From: CAWCVR01 sp963799105 | GTDB taxonomy: Bacteria > Acidobacteriota > Terriglobia > Bryobacterales > Bryobacteraceae | Assembly (NCBI GenBank): GCA_963799105.1 | Contig: CAWCVR010000007.1 | Span: 186,001 to 250,000 of the forward strand | DNA length: 64,000 bases | Direction of reading: 5' to 3' | In this document: positions 34,713 to 42,953 of the stretch, in pieces | How positions within the stretch are numbered: position 1 is the stretch's first letter | How the letters are laid out: each line of letters begins with the position of its first letter | The notes under the pieces: generated by a model | The model's database searches: none | Seen by the model: the letters and a program-made list of their open reading frames with translations, nothing else | Told to the model about the DNA's origin: nothing | Program-made: the position numbers and the translations under genes

Positions 34713-35825
34713 CTATTGTTCCGACGTGTTCTGCAGTACCAGCGCGTTCGACACCACGCGATCGCCCGGCGTCACGCCCGACAGAACTTCCTGCAGGTTG
34801 GGCGGGACCATCTTCCCGCCGGACACTTCCACCCGGCGGAACGCGTTGCCGCCGGCCGGCACGTAAACCCAATCGCGGTCGTGCAGGTGCAGGATGGCGG
34901 AGGCCGGAACCAGCGCGCGCTTCTGGCTCTGCGCCCCGTGAAACGTCGCGGTGACGAACATCCCCAGACGCATGAGCCCGGGATTGTGTACCTGCAGCCG
35001 CACTTTGGCGGTGCGCAGGTTGGGATCGAGGATGGGACCGATGTTATCGATGCGGCCGCGGAACACGCGCTCTGCGTAGGCGTTCAGACGGATGTCGGCG
35101 TATTCGCCGATGTGTACGCCGGCCAGATCGTTCTCGTACACGTCGCACAGAATCCACACTTCCGAAAGGTCGGCGATGGTGAACAGGTTGGGAGAGTTGT
35201 CCAGGGTCTTCACGCCGGCCGCGGCAGTGACGTTCTGCTCCACGATGACGCCGGAGATGGGCGCGAAAATGTCCACCAGTGCGGTGGGATGGTCGATGTC
35301 GGCGCCCAGAACCTTGATCCGCTCCTCGGCGGTCTCCACATCGACACGGGCCTTGGCCTCGGTACTCACGGCGATTTCGAGGTCCTTTTGCGCGATGGCG
35401 CCATGGTCGAAAAGCAGGTTCGAGCGGTCGAGTTGGGCCTTGGCGAGCGAGGCGTCGGCCACCGCATGGCGGTAGTCGGAGAAGGCCGACGAAATATCGG
35501 AGCTCTGCACGCGCAGCAGCAACTGGCCCTTCGAGACCTCGTCGCCCAGGCGCGCGTGGATCTCGACGACGCGCCCGGAAGCCAGCGAAATCACCGGCAC
35601 GGTGCGCGCGACATCGGCGGCCACCGCTCCGGTGACGTTCAACTCCGGCGCGGCGTCGCGCGCGGTGGCCGCGATCAGCGGAAACTGCTCGGGATGGTCC
35701 ACCTTGACGGTGCCGGCCTCGGCGGCCCGTTCCACCTGCGCGGGCGGCGGGGCTTCGGCCTTGGGATCGGACGTCTCGCCCCGCGCGCCGCAGCCGCTCA
35801 GGATCAGCGTGCAGGCAACCAGCAC
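34713..35825 (-). CDS. RND periplasmic adaptor lipoprotein, CzcB/CusB family (5' end altered by a repeat)
   Basis: About 370 residues if GTG at 35823-35825 is used. The lipobox LSGC follows a hydrophobic run but lacks the normal Met and positively charged n-region. Immediately upstream (35839 onward) lies a family-1 palindromic repeat, so the original start may have been replaced; longer starts would have to read through the repeat. The body is a typical membrane-fusion protein: lipoyl half-motif VVEIHARLGDEVSKGQLLL, alpha-hairpin, second lipoyl half VDIFAPISGVIVEQNV, beta-barrel and MPR domain. It bridges the RND pump and an outer-membrane channel. Confidence 0.85.
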   Translation of the reverse strand: MLVACTLILSGCGARGETSDPKAEAPPPAQVERAAEAGTVKVDHPEQFPLIAATARDAAPELNVTGAVAADVARTVPVISLASGRVVEIHARLGDEVSKGQLLLRVQSSDISSAFSDYRHAVADASLAKAQLDRSNLLFDHGAIAQKDLEIAVSTEAKARVDVETAEERIKVLGADIDHPTALVDIFAPISGVIVEQNVTAAAGVKTLDNSPNLFTIADLSEVWILCDVYENDLAGVHIGEYADIRLNAYAERVFRGRIDNIGPILDPNLRTAKVRLQVHNPGLMRLGMFVTATFHGAQSQKRALVPASAILHLHDRDWVYVPAGGNAFRRVEVSGGKMVPPNLQEVLSGVTPGDRVVSNALVLQNTSEQ

Positions 35826-35838
35826 CGCGAGGCAGTAC

Positions 35839-36077
35839 TGTGGGGCAGGCCGGCAGCCCGCGGCCGATTGGTGATCGGCCTGCCGGCCCCTGTACGGAGC
35901 CGCCCAACCCTCGATTGCCGGGTGCGCACCGGGCGGGCCCGGAGCTGACCACCCGTCCCGCACGGCGGTAGGACGCGACCCGGTATTCCCGGCCGCGATA
36001 CTGGATGACCCGCCGGAAGGCGAGTTGACCGGGCACCCCCTTGGGGCCCGCCGCGGGCTGCCAGCCCAGTGCCACAT
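35839..36077. repeat. Dispersed palindromic repeat, family 1 (copy E)
   Basis: Starts TGTGGGGCAGGCCGGCAGCC and ends with the mirrored form CTGCCAGCCCAGTGCCACA at about 36077. A further piece of the mirrored end (CTGCCAGCCTGCCCCACA) lies at 36280-36297. The interior differs from the other copies and may be unrelated cargo. The whole gap 35826-36509 contains no recognisable gene, only repeat families 1 and 2. Confidence 0.7.
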
Positions 36078-36108
36078 AGTTATCCCGCTGCTGGACATCC
36101 GCCCGGCT

Positions 36109-36233
36109 TGTGGGGCGGACGCCCTCGTCCGCAGCCGGCCCCCTGGCCGGCTTCTCGCCAGTGGCAAGCACCTGATTCTGAGAGCTGGTAGCGGGACGAG
36201 GGCGTCCCGCGCGGACCAGGGGGTCCGCCCCAC
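36109..36233. repeat. Dispersed palindromic repeat, family 2 (copy 2)
   Basis: TGTGGGGCGGACGCCCTCGT, then AGCCGGCCCCCTGGCCGGCT, a ~35-bp middle, then GGGACGAGGGCGTCCCGC and GGACCAGGGGGTCCGCCCCAC. The two ends are mirror images, giving a long imperfect hairpin. Confidence 0.8.
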
Positions 36234-36509
36234 GAATTCCGCGGAACTCCCGATGACGGCAAAACTATGTGGCATTGGCCTGCCAGCCTGCCCCACAAAC
36301 AGCGTCGCAGGGCGGCACGAAGCCATCTTGCAACAGAGTGGCAGTTCTCCCCCGAGGCTGTGCGTACGATCGAGCATGGTCTCTCTCTCAATTTTCGATG
36401 CGGCCGTTTGTCCGCCGCCACCTATCTTTCAGGCGCGCGCAGCCTATCTTTCAGGCATGGGACTTGGAGAAGCCATAGTTTTTCTCTATCCTTTAACAAG
36501 GACGCGGGC

Positions 36510-37946
36510 ATGGACTTCAGCAAGCCGCGGGGGCCCCTTCGCATAGCCCTCGCGGGACTTCTCATCGGCATCGTCGCGCTGATCGACTGGCGGGTGGAAG
36601 CGCCCATCGCGTTCGGGTTCCTCTACCTGTTCCCCATCCTCCTGGTAGGCACGGTGGCGCGGCGTTGGCACGTGGTCGCGACCGCGCTGCTCTGCATGGC
36701 GCTGGCGGACGCGTTCTCGCCGCTTCCGTTCTCTCCCGGGGTCTCGCTGCCGCAGGACTTGCTGGTGTTCACCTCGCTGGCCGGAACGGGATTGTTCGCC
36801 TACGAGGCGACGCTCAGCCGGCGGCGGGAACGGGAGAACCTGCGGCGTTTGGAAAAGGAGGTGGATGCGCGCCGGGAAGCCGAAGAACAACTGGAGTTCC
36901 TGATCGAGAGCAGCCCAGTGGCCATTCTCACCATGACCGGCGACTGCCTGATCGGCCGCGCCAACCCGGCGGCGCACCGGATGCTGCGAGTGCCCGCGGG
37001 ACAACTCGCCGGGCGCAGCATCCGCCGCTACATCCCCGCGCTGGGCCGCGTGCCGTTCCGCGACCAGACGGCGCAGACCTTCCGTACTGAAATGCAGTGC
37101 CGCGGCGAGCGGGACAACGGCGAGGCGCTGCTGGCCAACGTCTTCTTCTCCACCTACAACACGGCCGTGGGACCGCGGCTGGCGGCGCTGGTGGTGGACG
37201 CCGCCGAAGAGTTGCGCGACCGCGAGGAGACCGGCCTGGAGCAGCTCATGACGGGATCCCGCATCCTGGTGGGCGCGGTATCGCACGAGGTGCGCAACGT
37301 GTGCGGCGCTATCGGAGTGATTTACGAGAACCTGGTGCGCAACGGGGCGCTGCGGAATAACCAGGATTTCGAGGCCCTGGGCGCGCTGGTCGAAACGCTG
37401 AACCGCATCGCCTCGCTGGAGTTGAAGCAGACGGCCGGAAACCCGCAGGTGGGCGCCATCGACCTGTCCGAGACGCTCAACGATCTGCGGATCGTGCTGG
37501 AACCGTACTGCCAGGAGGCCGACATCGAGGTGCGTTGGGACATCCCGCCAGCGCTGCCGGCGGTGTGGGCCGACCCGCACAGCCTGCTGCAGGTGCTGCT
37601 GAACCTGACCAAGAACAGCCGGCGCGCGCTGGCGGCGGCGGCGACAAAGAGAATCGACGTTTCGGCCGCCTCCACGGGGGCCATGGCGACCATCCGCGTC
37701 ACCGATTCGGGGCCGGGAATTCCGTCGCCCGAGATACTGTTCCAGCCGTTCCAGAAGGGCGCCGAATCCACCGGCCTGGGCCTGTACCTGTCGCGGGCCT
37801 TCCTGCGGTCGTTCCATGGGGAATTGCGGCACGACCCGGCGGGACCGGGCTGTTCCTTCGTCATCGAACTGGAGTTGGCCGGCGCGGGCGAGACGGGCTT
37901 CGAGCGAGCTGTTAAACATGACGCCTATAAGACTCTTACTGCTTGA
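36510..37946 (+). CDS. Membrane-anchored PAS sensor histidine kinase
   Basis: 478 residues from the ATG at 36510 (AAGGA upstream); a longer frame begins in the repeats. The N-terminus has about four hydrophobic segments (10-100), then a coiled linker and a PAS-like domain (about 125-230). The H-box is VSHEVRNVCGAIGVIYENL with phosphoacceptor His259. The HATPase has an N-box NLTKNSRRAL, DSGPGIPS and TGLGLYLSRAF. The response regulator gene starts 29 bp before its stop codon, so the pair is translationally coupled. The signal is not identifiable. Confidence 0.92.
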   Translation: MDFSKPRGPLRIALAGLLIGIVALIDWRVEAPIAFGFLYLFPILLVGTVARRWHVVATALLCMALADAFSPLPFSPGVSLPQDLLVFTSLAGTGLFAYEATLSRRRERENLRRLEKEVDARREAEEQLEFLIESSPVAILTMTGDCLIGRANPAAHRMLRVPAGQLAGRSIRRYIPALGRVPFRDQTAQTFRTEMQCRGERDNGEALLANVFFSTYNTAVGPRLAALVVDAAEELRDREETGLEQLMTGSRILVGAVSHEVRNVCGAIGVIYENLVRNGALRNNQDFEALGALVETLNRIASLELKQTAGNPQVGAIDLSETLNDLRIVLEPYCQEADIEVRWDIPPALPAVWADPHSLLQVLLNLTKNSRRALAAAATKRIDVSAASTGAMATIRVTDSGPGIPSPEILFQPFQKGAESTGLGLYLSRAFLRSFHGELRHDPAGPGCSFVIELELAGAGETGFERAVKHDAYKTLTA

Positions 37947-38568
37947 TGACCACGTGCTCTTCCGCGAAAGCCTGAGCCGGCTGCTCGCCTCGGAACCGGA
38001 TTTCCAGATGGCGGGCCATTGCGGAACCCTGGCCGAGGCGCTGGATCTGTTGCAGCGAACGCCGGTGGACGTGGTGCTGCTGGATTTCGACCTGGGGGAC
38101 GACCATGGCAGCCAGTTCATCTCCAGCGCCCGGCGGGCCGGGTACCAGGGCAAGGTGCTGATGGTTACGGCGGGCATGTCGGCATCGGAATCGGCGGTGG
38201 CGTTGAAACTGGGAGCGTCGGGAATTTTTCTGAAGAACGGCTCGCCCGGCAGCCTGGCGCAGGCCATCCGCCTGGTGGCCGCCGGCGATATGTGGGTGGA
38301 CCAGAAGGTGATCCGGCTTCTGGCCGACGGAGTTCCGCGGCAGGAAGAATCGCGGCTGGGCAAACTGCTGACCGAGCGCGAGCAACAGGTGTTGCGGGGG
38401 CTCTTCGAAGGGTTGACGAACAAGGAGATCGCCTCGGAACTGGGGGTGTCGGAGAGCGCCATCAAGGCCACTCTGCAACAGTTGTTTCAGAAAACCCGCG
38501 TGCGCACACGCAGCCAGTTGGTGCGCATCGCGCTCGAAAGCTCGCTCGCGACGAACGGGCCGGGCTAA
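37918..38568 (+). CDS. NarL/FixJ-type response regulator, partner of the upstream kinase
   Basis: 216 residues from MTPIRLLLLDDHVLF. Phosphoacceptor Asp56 lies in VVLLDFDLGDDHG, a switch Thr is in MVTAG, and Lys is in FLKNGSPG. The LuxR-type HTH is LTEREQQVLRGLFEGLTNKEIASELGVSE. It overlaps the kinase gene by 29 bp in a different frame. Its stop overlaps the convergent stop of a 34-residue membrane-protein gene. Confidence 0.94.
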   Translation: MTPIRLLLLDDHVLFRESLSRLLASEPDFQMAGHCGTLAEALDLLQRTPVDVVLLDFDLGDDHGSQFISSARRAGYQGKVLMVTAGMSASESAVALKLGASGIFLKNGSPGSLAQAIRLVAAGDMWVDQKVIRLLADGVPRQEESRLGKLLTEREQQVLRGLFEGLTNKEIASELGVSESAIKATLQQLFQKTRVRTRSQLVRIALESSLATNGPG

Positions 38569-38669
38569 CGCCGCTCGCGGTGAGGGTGGGTCCAGTTGTA
38601 AATGGCCCACGCGATGCCGCCCAGAATGCCCAGCACAATGAGCACTTCGGGAACGTCCGGGTATCTCAT
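38565..38669 (-). CDS. 34-residue single-span membrane protein
   Basis: The minus-strand frame from ATG 38667-38669 reads MRYPDVPEVLIVLGILGG, then IAWAIYNWTHPHRERR and a stop at 38565-38567. A well-placed AGGAG lies about 12 bp upstream. One hydrophobic helix is followed by a basic C-terminus, so the C-terminus should face the cytoplasm. Its size resembles small regulatory or subunit-like membrane peptides; no family was recognised. Its stop overlaps the convergent response-regulator stop. Confidence 0.5.
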   Translation of the reverse strand: MRYPDVPEVLIVLGILGGIAWAIYNWTHPHRERR

Positions 38670-38712
38670 AAATCCCCGCTCCTGTCTGAATTATACGCCC
38701 CGGCGCTCGGCG

Positions 38713-38790
38713 GAAAAAGGGGTCTGGCCGGTAAAAGGGGTCAGACCCCTTTTTCGCCTTCGTAAAAGGGGTCAGACCCCTTTTTCCCCC
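38713..38790. repeat. GGGGTCTGAC repeat, family 3 (short variant)
   Basis: AAAAAGGGGTCTGGCC, then AAAAGGGGTCAGACCCCTTTTT, then a second AAAAGGGGTCAGACCCC followed by T5. The palindrome GGGGTCAGACCCC with flanking A and T runs could act as a bidirectional terminator. It shares the GGGGTCTGAC core with the two 118-bp copies but lacks their inner stem. Confidence 0.7.
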
Positions 38791-38832
38791 GTGGCGTCTG
38801 AAGCATCCCCCGCGCTGGTTTATCCTGGGAAT

Positions 38833-39936
38833 GTGCCAGATGTTACCGACCACCGCCCCAGTCCCGAGGAGTTGCTGCGCCGTGTCCAGGCGGATGAACG
38901 CCGGGAGCGCCGCGGACGGCTGAAGGTGTTTCTGGGTTATGCCTCGCGGGTGGGGAAGTCGTATCGCATGTTCGACGAAGGCCGGCGGCGCAAGCAGCGC
39001 GGCCAGGACGTGGTGGTGGGCGCGGTGCAGGGCGCCATCACCCCCGACGTCCAGGAGATTCTGTCGTGCCTGGAGATGGTTCCCACCCTGCTCGAAAAGC
39101 ACGGCGGCGCCGACTACCGGGTGATCGACATGGCGGCGCTGTTTCGCCGCCATCCGGGCGTTTGCGTCATCGACGGGCTGGCGCACTTCAATCCCCCGGG
39201 CAGCCGCAATCCCGAGCGGTGGCAGGATGTCGAGGAACTGCTGGACCACGGCATTAGCGTGATCACCGCGGTGAACGTGCAGCACATTCGCGAGAAGCAG
39301 GACGAAGTCGAGAGAATCGCCGGCAAGCGCCCCTCCGACAGCGTCCCCCAGGCGTTCCTGCTGGAAGCCGAGGAGATCGAGGTGGTGGATGCGCCGCCGG
39401 ATGCGCTGATCGACCGCACCGACGGCGTGGCGCCGGATTCGCGCCGCCTGGCCGAATTGCGCGAACTGGCGCTCCTGCTGGCGGCCGACGTGGTGGACCG
39501 GCAGTTGCAGGAGTATCTGGAGTCGCACGGGATCGCGGCTCGCTGGGGCGCGCAGGAGCGCGTCCTGGTGTGCCTGACCCCGCGCAGCAACGCCCGCGAC
39601 ATGCTGCATAGCGGACTGCGGAACAAGCTCCGCTTCCACGGGGCGCTGCTGGTGGCGTACGTGGAGCAGCACGCCCTCTCGGCGGAAGACCGGGGCAACC
39701 TGGATGCGCACCTGGCCATGGCGCGCGATATGGAAGCCGAGATTCACTGTCTGCAGGGAGACGACTTCGTGGATGCCATCCTCGATTTCGCGCGCGAACA
39801 GCGCATCACGCAACTGTTCCTGGGCCACTCCAGCCGGCCGCGTGTCCTCCGCCTGGGCCGCAACCCCATCGAGCGCCTGATCGACGCGGCGGAGGATTTC
39901 GATATCCGGCTCTTTCCGCATCCGGAGGCCAAGTGA
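38833..39936 (+). CDS. KdpD N-terminal-like protein with UspA domain, degenerate ATP site
   Basis: 367 residues from a GTG start. The first ~210 residues match the KdpD sensor domain (GRLKVFLGYASRVGKSYRMF), with VIDGLAHFNPPGSRNPERWQDVEELL where normal KdpD has DELAHTN. The Walker-A-like loop is GYASRVGKS instead of GxxxGVGKT, and the DE acidic pair is lost, so nucleotide binding is doubtful. A UspA-like domain follows (about 245-365, RVLVCLTPRSNARDML and LGHSSRPRVLRLG). There is no membrane or histidine-kinase part. It overlaps the intact-motif homologue downstream by 4 bp; the two probably form a pair. Confidence 0.85.
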   Translation: MPDVTDHRPSPEELLRRVQADERRERRGRLKVFLGYASRVGKSYRMFDEGRRRKQRGQDVVVGAVQGAITPDVQEILSCLEMVPTLLEKHGGADYRVIDMAALFRRHPGVCVIDGLAHFNPPGSRNPERWQDVEELLDHGISVITAVNVQHIREKQDEVERIAGKRPSDSVPQAFLLEAEEIEVVDAPPDALIDRTDGVAPDSRRLAELRELALLLAADVVDRQLQEYLESHGIAARWGAQERVLVCLTPRSNARDMLHSGLRNKLRFHGALLVAYVEQHALSAEDRGNLDAHLAMARDMEAEIHCLQGDDFVDAILDFAREQRITQLFLGHSSRPRVLRLGRNPIERLIDAAEDFDIRLFPHPEAK

Positions 39937-41042
39937 GCGAGACACGGCGGGGACGGCTGAAGATCTACCTGGGCTACGCCGCCGGCGTGGGCAAGACTTA
40001 CCGGGCGCTCGAGGATGCGCAGTTGCTTCATCAGCAGGGTGTGGATATCGTCATCGGCTATTTCGAGCCGCACGGCCGGCAGGACACCATCGCCAAGACC
40101 GAGGGCCTGGAATCCATTCCGCGGCGGACGCTGGCCTACGGGGGATCGCAGTTCCAGGAGATGGATACCGCGGCCATCCTGCGGCGCCAGCCGGCGGTGG
40201 CGCTGGTGGACGAATTCGCGCACACCAACGTCCCGGGGTGCGAGCGGGTCAAGCGGTGGGAGGATGTGAATGCGCTGCTCGAAGCGGGAATCGACGTCAT
40301 CACCACCATGAACGTCCAGCACCTGGAGAGTCTGAACGACCAGGTGTGGCACGTCACCGGAGTGAGGGTGCGCGAGACGGTGCCCGACTGGGTGGTGGAC
40401 GAGGCCGACGAAGTGGTGTTCGTGGACCTCACGCCCGGCGCGCTGCGCAACCGCCTGGAGCGCGGCGTGGTGTACGGAACCGAGAAGGCCAGGCGCGCGA
40501 TGGAGAATTTCTTCGTCGAAACCAACCTCACGGCGCTGCGCGAAATGGCCATGCGGCACACCGCCCACGAGGTGGAGGAAAAACTGGCGGCGGCGCCGGC
40601 GGCGGCGCCAGCCCCGGTTGCCGGAGAGAGTTCGCCGCCCGGCACGCAGCCGGCCGGCCGCAAGGAGCGCATTTTGATCTGTCTCACGGGAAGCCCGTCG
40701 TCCGCCATGCTGATTCGCCGCGGAAAGCGCGTGGCCGATTACTTGCAGGCGGATTGCCTGGCGATTCACGTGGCCCGGAACGGCGAGGGCCGCCAGGACG
40801 TCGAGCGGCATATGAGTTTCGCACGCAACCTGCGCATCGACGCGCACATCCTGCAGGGCGAGGACATCCCGCGCGCCATCGTGGAGTTCGCCCACGGGGA
40901 GCGGGTCACCCAGATCTTCATGGGCCGCTCCACGCCGCCGCCCTGGTGGAATCCGTTCCAGGAAACCGTCGTGCAGCAGGTGGTGCGCCACGCGCTCGAC
41001 GTGCAGATCACCATCGTGGCGGAGAGGCGGCGGCCGGCATGA
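39933..41042 (+). CDS. Free-standing KdpD N-terminal domain with UspA domain
   Basis: 369 residues from GTG. Here the KdpD motifs are intact: GYAAGVGKTYRAL (Walker A), LVDEFAHTNVPG (Walker B region) and GIDVITTMNVQHLESLND. The UspA part follows an Ala/Pro linker (RILICLTGSPSSAM...FMGRSTPPPWW). Full KdpD continues into a transmembrane region and a kinase, both absent here; no kdpFABC or kdpE is in the window. A role in cyclic-di-AMP or K+ sensing is plausible from the family. The last 4 bp overlap the start of the TPR-like gene. Confidence 0.88.
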   Translation: MSETRRGRLKIYLGYAAGVGKTYRALEDAQLLHQQGVDIVIGYFEPHGRQDTIAKTEGLESIPRRTLAYGGSQFQEMDTAAILRRQPAVALVDEFAHTNVPGCERVKRWEDVNALLEAGIDVITTMNVQHLESLNDQVWHVTGVRVRETVPDWVVDEADEVVFVDLTPGALRNRLERGVVYGTEKARRAMENFFVETNLTALREMAMRHTAHEVEEKLAAAPAAAPAPVAGESSPPGTQPAGRKERILICLTGSPSSAMLIRRGKRVADYLQADCLAIHVARNGEGRQDVERHMSFARNLRIDAHILQGEDIPRAIVEFAHGERVTQIFMGRSTPPPWWNPFQETVVQQVVRHALDVQITIVAERRRPA

Positions 41043-41875
41043 AACTGCTTTTCGGACTGGCGGTGGCGCTGTGCGCGCCGGTTTTCGCCGCATCCCCGCC
41101 GCCGGCGCCCTCGCTGGACGACGCGTTTCAGGACCTGTACAACTTCGACTTCCCGGCGACCCACCAGGAGTTGGACCGCTACATCGCGCTGCATCCCGAC
41201 GAGGCCATGCCGTACGCCGTGCGGGCCGCGGGCTACCTGTTCTTCGAGCTCGACCGTCTGGGGATTCTGGAGAGCGAGTTCCTGATCGACGACAAGCGCA
41301 TCGCCAACAAGAAGGTGACTCCGCTGACGCCGGATCGGGCCGTCCGCGCGCAATTGATGAAGGCGCTGGACGACGCCCAGTCGCGCGCCAACGCGACGCT
41401 AAAGCGCGATCCCAACGACCGCCCGGCGCTGCTGGCGCTGGTGATGGCGCAGGGCGTGACGGTGGACTACATGGCGTTCGTCGAGAAACACCAGTTCCGC
41501 AGCCTCACGCCCGCCGAGCAGTCCAACGCCTACGCGCAGCGGCTGCTGCGGCTCGACCCGAAATTCTACGACGCCTACCTGACCGCGGGGCTGTCGGAGT
41601 ACATGGTGGGCAGCCTGCCGTTTTTCGTCCGCTGGTTCGTGCATTTCGACAACGTGAACGGCGATAAGGCCAAGGGCGTGCGCAGCCTGGAGTTGGTGTC
41701 GCGGCAAGGCCACTATCTGAAGGCGTTCGCGCAGATTCTGCTGGGAATCATCGACCTGCGGGAGAAGCGGCCCGCCGAGACGCGGAAACTGCTGGTGGAG
41801 TTGTCGGAGAAATACCCCGGGAATCCGCTCTTCAAGAAAGAACTGCGGATACTGAACGCCAGGCTGGGGATGTAG
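41039..41875 (+). CDS. Secreted TPR-like protein, intact copy
   Basis: 278 residues with a signal peptide (MKLLFGLAVALCAPVFA). Helical repeats (DFPATHQELDRYIALHPDEAMPYA, and PAEQSNAYAQRLLRLDPKFYDAYLTAG) indicate two or more TPR-like units. The start overlaps the KdpD-like stop (ATGA), giving a three-gene operon. The last 452 bp are duplicated at 43749-44200 beyond the DarTG islet. The stop codon lies 12 bp from the convergent darG stop. Function unknown. Confidence 0.8.
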   Translation: MKLLFGLAVALCAPVFAASPPPAPSLDDAFQDLYNFDFPATHQELDRYIALHPDEAMPYAVRAAGYLFFELDRLGILESEFLIDDKRIANKKVTPLTPDRAVRAQLMKALDDAQSRANATLKRDPNDRPALLALVMAQGVTVDYMAFVEKHQFRSLTPAEQSNAYAQRLLRLDPKFYDAYLTAGLSEYMVGSLPFFVRWFVHFDNVNGDKAKGVRSLELVSRQGHYLKAFAQILLGIIDLREKRPAETRKLLVELSEKYPGNPLFKKELRILNARLGM

Positions 41876-41887
41876 CGGGAGTGGCGC

Positions 41888-42946
41888 CTACCGACTCATC
41901 CAGCCATGTTGGTCAAGGTGGTCCCATGCCGTGCGAATATGCTCGTCTCTGAAAACTCGCTGTTTGCGGGGATTCCAGGCGTGGATCTGCTCGATGGCGG
42001 CCGGGAGGCCGGAGGCTGGCACGACGCTCTTGGGTCCACCGCGGTGAGCCACCCAGTGGACCGTCGCCAGCAGTTCCATGCCGTAAGGGGTTTCGAAACC
42101 TTCGATCAGCCCTGCGACACGTTCGAGGCGAGCCAGAGATTCGGACTTGCCAGCTAGGAAAGCTGTAGCCTCCTCGACGGCGCCGGACAGTAGATCAATC
42201 TCCGCCTGCGGCTTCTGGCTGTCGCCGTAGCCGCGAATGAAATGGCCTTCCATCACCTCCAAAACCTTGTTGAGATTGGCTGCGTAAGGTCCGTAATGGC
42301 CCGCCTCATACTTGAGGCGCAACGGTTCGCCAGCCTCCTGCAAGAAATACGCGAGTTTCTGCACCTCGAGCAAGGTGCGGCTGTACTCGAGCGCCGCGTA
42401 GGCATCCATCAACTTAATAAACAAGGCACGTGCCGGAGTCATGCGTGGGCGGTTGGTCCCCACTGGCATCGCTCTCGCCTCCGGCGTTCCCACGGGCTCG
42501 AATAGCAGGACGCGCACGCCTGGCAGCTCGGAAAACGCCTTCTCGATCATCGGCCGCACTTCCCGCCAATCGAGTCCGCCAAGGCCGCAACCGAGTGGCG
42601 GCACGGCAATCGACTGAACGCCCAGACGACGGACATCGGCCGTCAGCTCCTTCAGCCCGGATCGGATATCGGCGATGCGCGACTTTCCGCGCCAGTGACG
42701 CTTCGTCGGGAAGTTGATGACGTACCGCGGATTGATGAGCCGCCCATTGTCGAAAATAAACATCCGGCCCGGCACCACATCGCCCGAATTGCAGGCGGCT
42801 TCGTATGCCTTGAAGTTCGCTGGAAATGCCTGCTTGAACTGAAGCGCGATACCTTTGCCCATGAGGCCAACGCAGTTCACGGTGTTCACGAGCGCCTCGG
42901 CCTCAGCCTCCAGGATGTTGCCTTTGGCAATTTCAATCATTGGCAT
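41888..42946 (-). CDS. darG: DarG antitoxin (macrodomain DNA ADP-ribosyl glycohydrolase)
   Basis: 352 residues. The N-terminal macrodomain (1-~155) begins IEIAKGNILEAEAEALVNTVNCVGLMGKGIALQF and has the loop PPLGCGLGGLDW, both characteristic of the TARG1/DarG class. The C-terminal ~190 residues (ALFIKLMDAYAALEYSRTLLEVQKLAYFLQEAGEP...) are the helical DarT-binding part. DarG removes ADP-ribose from DNA and also binds the toxin. It lies 7 bp downstream of darT, so both are cotranscribed. Its stop is 12 bp from the convergent TPR gene stop. Confidence 0.95.
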   Translation of the reverse strand: MPMIEIAKGNILEAEAEALVNTVNCVGLMGKGIALQFKQAFPANFKAYEAACNSGDVVPGRMFIFDNGRLINPRYVINFPTKRHWRGKSRIADIRSGLKELTADVRRLGVQSIAVPPLGCGLGGLDWREVRPMIEKAFSELPGVRVLLFEPVGTPEARAMPVGTNRPRMTPARALFIKLMDAYAALEYSRTLLEVQKLAYFLQEAGEPLRLKYEAGHYGPYAANLNKVLEVMEGHFIRGYGDSQKPQAEIDLLSGAVEEATAFLAGKSESLARLERVAGLIEGFETPYGMELLATVHWVAHRGGPKSVVPASGLPAAIEQIHAWNPRKQRVFRDEHIRTAWDHLDQHGWMSR

Positions 42947-42953
42947 GCTCTTT

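Noticed and set aside
32181..35948. Very long plus-strand open frame (1255 residues) opposite the RND pump
   Set aside because: It is His/Asp/Ala/Gln-rich with no family features and exactly shadows czcA/czcB codons; high GC leaves antisense frames open.
39933..41042. Complete KdpD sensor kinase
   Set aside because: No transmembrane bundle, H-box or HATPase follows the UspA part, and the next gene is an exported TPR-like protein.
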